Below are positions 19,487-27,190 of a stretch of 64,000 nt of DNA, in pieces. The notes under the pieces were generated by a model. It did no database searches, was not told the DNA's origin, and was given only the letters and a program-made list of their open reading frames with translations. Numbering within the stretch: the first letter of the stretch is position 1; every line of letters starts with the position of its first letter. Position numbers and translations under genes: made by a program. The DNA comes from Actinomycetota bacterium (GTDB lineage: Bacteria > Actinomycetota > Actinomycetes > Streptosporangiales > Streptosporangiaceae): NCBI GenBank assembly GCA_027314515.1, contig DAHVAR010000179.1:1-64000 (forward strand). The letters are read 5' to 3'.

Positions 19487-20860
19487 GTGACTACTCCGGC
19501 GGAACCGGCGACGGAACCGACCACACCACGGGAACCGCTGTTGCGCGCAGCGCGGGATCGCCGTGCGCTCACCGTGATGACCGTGGCGCACGGCATCCAG
19601 CATCTTTACGTCGGCGGCCTGGCCCTCAGCTACCCGTTCGTGGTCGCGCAGTTTCATCTCTCCTACGCCGTGCTCGGCGTAGTGCTGACGGCGGCGGGCT
19701 TGCTCGGCGGATTCCTGCAGGGCACCGCCGGCCTGCTGCGGCAGATGAGTGCCCGCGCGATCATCGCCGCGCAGGATACCGGGCTGGCCGTGGCGAGCTT
19801 GCTGGCCGCGGTAGCGCCGGCCTTTGGCCTGTTCGCCGCCGCCCGGGTGCTGGGCGCGGCGGTGAGCTGGCCGCAGCATCCGGTCGGCTCGGCATATCTG
19901 TCGCAACGGTTCCCGCACCGTCGGGCTACCGTGCTGAGCTGGCATACCGCAGGCGGCAGCATCGGGACCGTGGCGGCGCCGCTGATCCTGTCAGCGGTGA
20001 TCGCAACGGCCGGCTGGCGCACCGGGCTGCTCGTGCTCGGCGCCTTGCTGCTGGCCGGCGCGGTCATCGTCCGGGTGGCGCTGCCAGCGGAGCGGCGGGC
20101 CGCGGCAGCCGGCCACGGCAGTACCGGCGGACAGGACGGGGCCGCCAGCCAGGACATGGCTGCCGGCGACCACAGCACCGCCAGCTACGACAGCGCTGTC
20201 GGCGACCACAGCGCCAGCCACCACAGCACCCCCGGCCACGACAGCACCCCCGGCCACGACGAGTCCACCCTCCCGGCGGGGCCCGCGCCGCTGCGCACGG
20301 TGCTGCGCGGCCGACGCGTGATAGCGCTCCTGATCGCCTCGACTATCGCGGCCGGAGGTCGCGGGCTAGGCGTGCTGACCACCTACGTTCCCGCCTACCT
20401 GCATAGCGGGCTGCACCTGCCGACGCTGACGGTCGGAGCCCTGTTCACCGCGGTAGTGGCGGCGAGCGTGGCCGGACCGGTGGTAGGCGGCATGCTGGCC
20501 GACCGCTTCGGCAGGCTGCGGACTCTGGTCACCACGTATGCCTGCGGAGCCGTGGCGCTGGTGGCATTCGGTTTCGCCGGCAGCAATGTCGCCCTGCTGG
20601 CCGTGTTCGGGGTCTGCGTCGGCGTCCTGGCCTACACCGAGTCGCCGCTGCTCCAGGCCGTGTTCTCCGACTTCACCCAGCACGGCAGCGCGCGGTCTTC
20701 GTTCGGGGCGTTCTTCGCCATCTCGTTCGGCGTCGGATCGCTGTGGACGGCGGCGCTCGGCTGGGTCATCACCGCGGCCGGCTTCAGCGTCGCGTTCGCC
20801 GTCATGGCCGGGTCGTTCGTCGTCGCCGCAGCCGTCATCGTGGCGTTCGTCCGGGAGTGA
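19487..20860 (+). CDS. MFS transporter
   Basis: 12-TM MFS-like; GGMLADRFGRLRTL motif; His/Ser/Asp-rich central linker. Confidence 0.85.
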   Translation: MTTPAEPATEPTTPREPLLRAARDRRALTVMTVAHGIQHLYVGGLALSYPFVVAQFHLSYAVLGVVLTAAGLLGGFLQGTAGLLRQMSARAIIAAQDTGLAVASLLAAVAPAFGLFAAARVLGAAVSWPQHPVGSAYLSQRFPHRRATVLSWHTAGGSIGTVAAPLILSAVIATAGWRTGLLVLGALLLAGAVIVRVALPAERRAAAAGHGSTGGQDGAASQDMAAGDHSTASYDSAVGDHSASHHSTPGHDSTPGHDESTLPAGPAPLRTVLRGRRVIALLIASTIAAGGRGLGVLTTYVPAYLHSGLHLPTLTVGALFTAVVAASVAGPVVGGMLADRFGRLRTLVTTYACGAVALVAFGFAGSNVALLAVFGVCVGVLAYTESPLLQAVFSDFTQHGSARSSFGAFFAISFGVGSLWTAALGWVITAAGFSVAFAVMAGSFVVAAAVIVAFVRE

Positions 20861-20871
20861 CGACCCACGCC

Positions 20872-21861
20872 TTAGCGGTTCACCGTGCTCATGTCCGCGT
20901 ACCGGTCACCCGCCGCGGTGCCGGGCGGGAAGGCGGCGCTGATGCTCGCCAGTTCCTCCTGCGTGAGCTGCAGGGACGCGGCAGCGATGTTCTGCTCGAG
21001 GTGCTCCACGCTGGCCGTGCCGGGAATCGGGACGATATCGTCGCCGCGAGCCAGCAGCCAGGCGAGCGCGAGCTGCGCAGGGGTGACACCGCGCGCATCG
21101 GCGATGGCGCGCAACCGCGCGGCGACCCCGGCGTTCGAGCGCAAGTTATCGCCCACGAACCGGGGATGCTGCCGACGCACGTCACCGTCCGCCAGTTGCG
21201 CCGGGTCACTGAACCGCCCGGCGAGGAAGCCCCGCCCGATCGGCGCGTAGGCGACGAACCCGATGCCGAGGTCGCGGACCACGGAGAGGGTCTCCGCCTC
21301 GGGCTCCCGCGACCACAAGCTGTACTCGGTCTGCAACGCGGTGATGGGATACACCGCGTGCGCCCGCCTGATGGTGGCCGGTGCGGCCTCCGAGATCGCC
21401 AGGTGGCCGACCTTGCCGGCCGCGACAAGCTCGGCCATCGCGCCGATCGTCTCCTCGATCGGCACCTGCGGATCCACCCGGTGCAGGTAGTACAGGTCGA
21501 TGTAGTCAACGCCCAGCCGCCGCAGCGACGCGTCACAGGCCTGCGGAACGTACGCCGGATCGCCGTTGGCCCGAAGGAATGCGCCGCCAGGCTTGCGGAC
21601 GTTCCCGAACTTCGTGGCGAGCACAACCTGATCACGGCGGCCCGCGAGCGCTCGTCCGAGCAACTCCTCGTTGGTGAACGGGCCATAGGCATCGGAGGTG
21701 TCGAGAAGCGTGCATCCCAGCTCGAGCGCACGGTCCAGCACCCGCAGCGAGATGCTCTCCTCCGGGGTGCCGTACATCCCGGACAAGCTCATGCAACCCA
21801 GCCCGACAGCGGGTACCGCCAGCCGCGCCGCGCCGAGATAGCGAGTCGGAAGCGCGCTCAC
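20872..21861 (-). CDS. Aldo/keto reductase
   Basis: [57 protein letters not shown]. Confidence 0.95.
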   Translation of the reverse strand: MSALPTRYLGAARLAVPAVGLGCMSLSGMYGTPEESISLRVLDRALELGCTLLDTSDAYGPFTNEELLGRALAGRRDQVVLATKFGNVRKPGGAFLRANGDPAYVPQACDASLRRLGVDYIDLYYLHRVDPQVPIEETIGAMAELVAAGKVGHLAISEAAPATIRRAHAVYPITALQTEYSLWSREPEAETLSVVRDLGIGFVAYAPIGRGFLAGRFSDPAQLADGDVRRQHPRFVGDNLRSNAGVAARLRAIADARGVTPAQLALAWLLARGDDIVPIPGTASVEHLEQNIAAASLQLTQEELASISAAFPPGTAAGDRYADMSTVNR

Positions 21862-21896
21862 TGTCCCTCCATCGCCAGAGTCGTTGCGACCGTTGC

Positions 21897-21910
21897 TGCA
21901 ATCGTTTGCC
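21897..21910. promoter_or_regulatory. LacI-type operator-like site, TGCAATCGTTTGCC
   Basis: Near-palindrome between the aldo/keto reductase (-) and lacI-type gene (+), 36 nt upstream of the AKR start. Confidence 0.55.
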
Positions 21911-22051
21911 CTGAGCCTAGCAGTGGCCTGTCAGGCCCGCCAGGACCCGGTCGTCGCCCCGGCTGCGGGTGCGGCGTCCCCATCGCCCGTTCCGGAGGAT
22001 ACGATTCGGGCAAGCACCACGCCATGCAAAGCCCGCGGAGCGGGAGCGCCG

Positions 22052-23122
22052 ATGCCCGAGCCAGCCGTGAAGCTGCGCGATGTCGCCCGCCTGGCTGGCG
22101 TGCACCCAGCCACCGCATCAAGGGCGCTGAACCCGGATACCAGGCTGCTGGTCAGTGAGGACACCGCGAACCGGGTGCTCGCCGCGGCAGCCGAGCTCGG
22201 TTACCAGCCGAACGCCGTTGCCCGCAGCTTGCGCACCCGCCGGTCGCATACCATCGGCGTGCTCATCCCTGACCTGAACAACCCGCTCTTCCCGCCGATC
22301 GTCCGCGGCCTGGAGGACCGGCTCGAGGCTGACGGCTACGTCGCGCTCATCGGGAATACCGACGGCGACGACGCACGGGAGCGCCGCGTGTTCGAGCAGA
22401 TGCGCGCCCGGCACGTGGACGGTTACGTGCTGGCCACCGCTCACCTGCGCAACCCATTGCTGACCGAGGCCATCCGGGCCGGGGTGCCGGTCGTCCTGAT
22501 GAACCGGATCGCGGAAGATAACAGCCTGCCGTCGGTAACCGTCGACAATGAGCGCGGCGTCAGGATGGCGGTCAGTCACCTGACCTCGCTCGGCCATCGC
22601 GACATCGCGTGCATCGCCGGCCCGCAGGATGTGTCGACCGGGCTCGCCAGGTACCGGGGCTTCCGGGCCGGCATGGCGGCGGCCGGCCTGGAGGTTCCCG
22701 CCCACCGGCTGGCGTTCGCCAGCGCGTTCTCGATCGAGGAAGGCTACCGCTGCCTGCGGCAGATCCTTGCGGCCGGGCGGCCGTGCACAGCGGTAGCAGC
22801 CGGCAACGACATGCTCGCGGTCGGCTGCTATCTCGCGCTGGACGAGGCCGGGCTGAGCTGCCCGGACGAGATGTCCGTCGTCGGCTTCAACGACATGCCG
22901 TTCATCAACATGCTGCGGCCGCCGCTGACGACGCTGGCGTTCTCTCATTACCAGGTCGGCACGCAAGCCGCCCGGCTGCTGCTCGAGCGGCTGAGCGGCG
23001 GCGCCGGGCCGGCGAAGGTACTCTACCTGACCCCCGAGCTCATCGTCAGGGGCTCAACCGCGCCGCCAGCCCGGCTGCCCAGCTACTTCGAACTGAAGAA
23101 GTCGGGGCGTGGCGGTCCGTGA
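22052..23122 (+). CDS. LacI family transcriptional regulator (second)
   Basis: KLRDVARLAGVHPATASRALN HTH; start likely ATG 22052 rather than 21884. Confidence 0.9.
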   Translation: MPEPAVKLRDVARLAGVHPATASRALNPDTRLLVSEDTANRVLAAAAELGYQPNAVARSLRTRRSHTIGVLIPDLNNPLFPPIVRGLEDRLEADGYVALIGNTDGDDARERRVFEQMRARHVDGYVLATAHLRNPLLTEAIRAGVPVVLMNRIAEDNSLPSVTVDNERGVRMAVSHLTSLGHRDIACIAGPQDVSTGLARYRGFRAGMAAAGLEVPAHRLAFASAFSIEEGYRCLRQILAAGRPCTAVAAGNDMLAVGCYLALDEAGLSCPDEMSVVGFNDMPFINMLRPPLTTLAFSHYQVGTQAARLLLERLSGGAGPAKVLYLTPELIVRGSTAPPARLPSYFELKKSGRGGP

Positions 23123-23169
23123 TCTTGGTGCACTGAACAGGGGGGATGGCCTCGAACCCTAGGGCTCAG

Positions 23170-23239
23170 GTGAGTAGCCGGGGGAATCGCACCCCCCGGC
23201 TCTCGCGGAGCCCGGCGTGAGAATCTCCCCGCACCTCTC
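23170..23239 (-). mobile_element. Degraded group II intron 3' end (domains V and VI)
   Basis: Reverse complement GAGAGGTGCGGGGAGATTCTCACGCCGGGCTC-CGCGA-GAGCCGGGGGGTGCGATTCCCCCGGCTACTCAC resembles bacterial group II intron DV (..GGGGAGATTCTCACGTCCGGTTC) followed by a DVI hairpin with the CTACTC end; no RT ORF adjacent. Confidence 0.6.
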
Positions 23240-23331
23240 CTACGTTGGCATCGAGGGATGGCAGTTTCGGATTTAGCTCGTCAGCAGACTCGCGCTGTTC
23301 ACGGGGGCATGGCCCCAGAGGAGGTGCGTCG

Positions 23332-24036
23332 TTGAGTTCTTTCATCAGTAGTGACGATGCGAGCATGCTCGAGGCGGTCCGCGCCGACCTGACTGCGGCT
23401 CAGTACGGTCAATCAGTGCGTATGCGGGTCGCGCCGCAAGTGATCATCGCCAGGGGCAGGCGCCGACTGCGACGGCGACGGCGAAGTGCCCTGGTTGCCG
23501 CCGCGGTTGTCGCGGTCGCCGGTGGCATCTTGCTGGCAGTACGTCCCTGGCCAGTGCCGCTGCCAGGACATGCGCACAATCCGATGCTGCAGATTCACAC
23601 GACCGCGTGGACGGTCACTCGCCGTACCGACGGCATCGTGACGCTGAGCATGCGCCAGGACGAGAACTTCGGACTGCTGCGCCGGGCACTGGCCGAAGCC
23701 GGTGTACCGGCGGTCGTGCTCGACCGCACCGTCTGCCCGTTTCCGGCAGCGGGCCAGCCGGAGGTTCCGGCGGTGTTCCCTGCGATTCCGGTAAGCAGCA
23801 CCAGGGATTGGTTCGAGATCAGGCCATCAGCGATGCCTCGCGGGGCCAAGATCCTTATCGGTTTCCACGCCGCCAACGGCCTTGTGCTGTTCCAGGCTCA
23901 CAAGCCACTGAGCCAGGCAGCGAAACGCCGACTTGCCGGCAGCGAACAGAAAGTAAACCTTACGACCTTCGCGCTGCTCGTCTGGGACAGTTCGGCGGCC
24001 CTGGCGACTCCTGTGAACGGCCACTGCAGCACCTAG
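23332..24036 (+). CDS. Hypothetical protein with one N-terminal TM segment (anti-sigma-like topology)
   Basis: TTG start preceded by GAGGAGG; RRRLRRRRRSALVAAAVVAVAGGILLAV TM; codon usage consistent with coding. Confidence 0.55.
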   Translation: MSSFISSDDASMLEAVRADLTAAQYGQSVRMRVAPQVIIARGRRRLRRRRRSALVAAAVVAVAGGILLAVRPWPVPLPGHAHNPMLQIHTTAWTVTRRTDGIVTLSMRQDENFGLLRRALAEAGVPAVVLDRTVCPFPAAGQPEVPAVFPAIPVSSTRDWFEIRPSAMPRGAKILIGFHAANGLVLFQAHKPLSQAAKRRLAGSEQKVNLTTFALLVWDSSAALATPVNGHCST

Positions 24037-24133
24037 CGAACCCGCGAAGTTGACGACGATGCGGCCCGCCGGTGCGGACCGCATCTGCCTGCCGAGCTGT
24101 CGGGCTGACCTAGGAGATCGCGTCACCTAGCAT

Positions 24134-24847
24134 GTGCTGATGGCGCTTCCTGCTCAGTGCGGCCCGGCCGTCGTGGCGGATATCCCGGACCCGACGCCCG
24201 CGCGCAATCTCCGGGCCGACGCGACGCGCAATCGGGTGGCAATTCTGTCTGCCGCCAGGGAAGTCTTCGCAGAGCAGGGCTTGCGGGCGCCACTGGAGGA
24301 GATCGCGAGGCGTGCCCAGGTCGGCATCGCCACCCTCTACCGGAGGTTCCCGACCCGGGAGCGGCTGATCGCTGCCGCGCTGATGGAAAAGCTTATCCAG
24401 TACGAGGCAGCAGCCAGCCAGGCACTGGCCGAGCCAGACCCGTGGGACGGGTTCGCCGGCCTGATTCGCCGGATCTGCGAGCTGCAAGCAGGCGACAGGG
24501 GTCTCAGTGATCTGCTCTCGATGACACTGCCAGCCAGCGAGGACGTCGAGAAGTTGCGGACCGCGGCGCACGCGCACGTGAGCCAGCTCGTGGAGAACGC
24601 CAAGGCAGCAGGACGCCTCAGGCCGGACTTCGCCGCCGAGGATCTCCTGCTGGTCCTGATTGCCAACGCCGCGGTCGCGCACGTCACCGGTGCTGACGCG
24701 CCGGGCGCCTGGCAGCGATTCGTGGCGCTCGTTCTCGACGCATTTCAGCACACCGGCGGTGCGAGCCTGCCGGACGCGCCGTCGGCTGACCAGATGAGGC
24801 GGGCCATGGCGCGACTCGCCAGGGACCGAGGCTGCGGACCGCTCTAG
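24134..24847 (+). CDS. TetR/AcrR family transcriptional regulator
   Basis: LRADATRNRVAILSAAREVFAEQGLRAPLEEIARRAQVGIATLYRRFPTRERL. Confidence 0.95.
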   Translation: MLMALPAQCGPAVVADIPDPTPARNLRADATRNRVAILSAAREVFAEQGLRAPLEEIARRAQVGIATLYRRFPTRERLIAAALMEKLIQYEAAASQALAEPDPWDGFAGLIRRICELQAGDRGLSDLLSMTLPASEDVEKLRTAAHAHVSQLVENAKAAGRLRPDFAAEDLLLVLIANAAVAHVTGADAPGAWQRFVALVLDAFQHTGGASLPDAPSADQMRRAMARLARDRGCGPL

Positions 24848-24849
24848 GC

Positions 24850-25400
24850 TGCCGGGGATTGCCAGGGCACCGGCAATCGCGATAGCCGGTCCGGCGAAGG
24901 CCAGCCCCGCCATTTCCGCCGGATGGTAGACGTTCATCAGGTTGGCAGGCACTCCAACGTCGGCCGCGCTGGCCATCGCCGGCAGCACGACCCGGTGGAG
25001 CCGGACGTCGGCCGGCCCGGCGATCAGCCCTGCCACTAGTCCCGTTCCGGAGGGCGACCATCAGGCCGACCACCTGAGAGCTCCGCTGGTTGCGGAAGAC
25101 GGCATAGTCCTGCCCGAGCCTGTTGCTGAGGCCCTGTACGTAGCCGCCTCGTCGATGCCGGGTCGCAGCCCGACGTCGTACCGGATGGGCGTCAGGCCGG
25201 GCTGGATCGCGGCCAGCGTCTGCCAGCCGGGCGCAACGCGGCCGCCCGGCGTCACCCAGCCTGCCGCCGATCCGGTGACCGAGCTGGCAAAGCCGACCAC
25301 GGTCAGCCTCGGCTTTCCTGGCACGCCGGGCAGGGTCAGCTTGGTACCGAGCGGAAGCACGCCGCTTCCGGGGGCGCGGCGCTGCTCGCGCTTGCTCCGG
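24850..25400 (-). pseudogene. FtsX/MacB-type ABC transporter permease remnant (frameshifted, truncated both ends)
   Basis: Three minus frames carry consecutive pieces: LGTKLTLPGVPGKPRLTVVGFASSVTGSAAGWVTPGG; YVQGLSNRLGQDYAVFRNQRSSQVVGLMVAL; GLIAGPADVRLHRVVLPAMASAADVGVPANLMNVYHPAEMAGLAFAGPAIAIAGALA. Confidence 0.7.
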
Positions 25401-25431
25401 CCGGCGTGGTCGTGGCCGCCGCCTGCAGTCC

Positions 25432-25971
25432 GAGATCCTCGCCGCTCCGTCGGCAAGCGGCTGCCGGGTCCTCATCCTGACGACCTTCGGCCTTGACCAG
25501 TACGTCTATGCGGCGCTCACGGCTGGTGCAAGCGGTTTCCTGCTCAAGGATGTCTCGCCCGAACAGCTTGTCCCCGCCGTCCGGATGGTGCGCTCAGGCG
25601 ACGCCCTGCTGGCCCCGTCTATTACCCGGCGCCTGGTCGAGCGGTTCGCGCCGCCGGCGGCAGGGCGTACTGCCGCCCATGCGAACTTGTCCGAGCTGAC
25701 GCCACGCGAGCTTGAAGTGCTGCGCCTGATGGCACATGGCCTGAGCAACGCCGACCTTGCCGTGGAGCTAACGCCGAGCGAGGCGACGATCAAGACGCAC
25801 GTGGCGCGGATCCTGGCCAAGCTGCAGCTACGCGACCGGGTTCAGGCAGTCGTCGCGGCCTACGAGACGGGACTGGTCGGCCCCGGCAGCCAGCGGTCCC
25901 GACGGACACCGGCCCGGGAGCCGCAGCCCAGCACGGTCCGGAGTGAGTCGGACCGGGCGGTCGCCTGCTAA
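25432..25971 (+). pseudogene. Truncated NarL/LuxR-family response regulator (receiver N-terminus missing, HTH retained)
   Basis: Frame continuous upstream of the listed ORF 25585: RVLILTTFGLDQYVYAALTAGASGFLLKDVSPEQLVPAVRM... then LTPRELEVLRLMAHGLSNADLAVELTPSEATIKTHVARILAKL; no N-terminal Asp phosphoacceptor part. Confidence 0.65.
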
Positions 25972-27077
25972 CCCGCTGCCGCTCCCTCTCCTTCTCCCGC
26001 TCCCTCTCCCGGTCCCGGAGAGGGCGACGTGCGGCTGCTCTCACCTGCCGAAGTCTCCCGGATCATGGTGCGACGGCGTTTCGCGATGAACAGGACGCAG
26101 ACCCAGCCGACCGCGATAGCGAGCCAGAAGTTCACCATCCGGAAGGCGAGGGCCGCCGACACCGCACTGACCCGCCCGGCGCCGTAGGCGGCGAGCACGA
26201 CAGCGAGACTTCCCTCCACGATGCCAAGGCCACCCGGCACGAGCGGGAACGACCCGGCTACCTGAGCCACCCCGTACGCCAGCAGCACTCCGTACCACGG
26301 AATGGCGGCGTGCACCGCGCGGAAGCCGCAGAGCAGGCAGAGGAAGTCGGCGCCCCAGACAGCGGTGGCGATCGCCACGATCCCTGCCATCGCCCTGCTG
26401 GTCAGCGGGATCTCCCGCATCCGTGCCAGGGTGGCATCGATGCGGGCGCCAATGCTGCCGCGCGGGTAGCCGGTCAGCCGCCGCAGCAACCGCAGTACCG
26501 CCCCGGCCAGCCGTAGCACCAGGTCACGGCGGATCAGGATGGCCCCGGCCGCGGCTACGATCAGCAAGCCCGCTACGGTGACGCCCGCGTCGGCCAGGCT
26601 GGTGCTGCCCGCGAGCGCGACGACCACGCCGAGTAGCAGCACCAGCGACATCCCGATCGCCTGTGCGAGCAGGATCGTGAAGATAGTCCAGCCCGCGCTC
26701 GCGCCGCTCGCCCCGTTGCGCCGGTAATACCGGTACCGGTAAGCGCTGGACACAGCCGGCTCGCCCGGCACGGTATTCGCGATGGCGTCGTTCCCGAGCG
26801 ACAGCGCGAACAGCCCTGGCAGCCGCGCCCGGGCGCCGCTCAGCCGCAGCACCCGCCGCTGCAGCCAGGCGAACGTCAGCAACGACAGCGCCTCGGCCCC
26901 GATCGCGGCGGCCAGCCAGCCCGGACTGGCGCTGCCGAGCTGATGCCAGGCCGCGATGAGCTCGCTCCGCTTCGGCAGCAGCAGCGCCAGCGCAAGGCAC
27001 CCGACGGCCACGCCGATGAGGTAACGGGCTGCCACCTGCCAGCCGCTTCCCCTCGGGGCTGCCAGTTCGCCCGCCAC
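25968..27077 (-). CDS. YbhN/LPG-synthase TM-region (UPF0104) family membrane protein
   Basis: Multi-TM; SLGNDAIANTVPGEPAVSSAYRYRYYRR; GVAQVAGSFPLVPGGLGIVEGSLAVVL. Confidence 0.85.
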   Translation of the reverse strand: MAGELAAPRGSGWQVAARYLIGVAVGCLALALLLPKRSELIAAWHQLGSASPGWLAAAIGAEALSLLTFAWLQRRVLRLSGARARLPGLFALSLGNDAIANTVPGEPAVSSAYRYRYYRRNGASGASAGWTIFTILLAQAIGMSLVLLLGVVVALAGSTSLADAGVTVAGLLIVAAAGAILIRRDLVLRLAGAVLRLLRRLTGYPRGSIGARIDATLARMREIPLTSRAMAGIVAIATAVWGADFLCLLCGFRAVHAAIPWYGVLLAYGVAQVAGSFPLVPGGLGIVEGSLAVVLAAYGAGRVSAVSAALAFRMVNFWLAIAVGWVCVLFIAKRRRTMIRETSAGESSRTSPSPGPGEGAGEGEGAAAG

Positions 27078-27190
27078 GGGTCAACGGTACCGACCAGGCT
27101 CTGGCAGCATGAGCCGATACGGCAGCAGAACCGGGCAGCGGCAGAACCGGACAGCAGCAGAACCGGCCGACCGCCACGATCGGAGAGGCA

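Noticed and set aside
23150-23170. CGAACCCTAGGGCTC considered as a tRNA T-arm remnant at the intron edge
   Set aside because: The flanking bases do not form the 5-bp T-stem and no other tRNA arms are visible.
23170-23200. CCGGGGG/CCCCCCGG hairpin as an ordinary terminator of the lacI gene
   Set aside because: No U-tract, and the adjoining sequence fits group II intron domain V; intron interpretation preferred, though it may still stop transcription.
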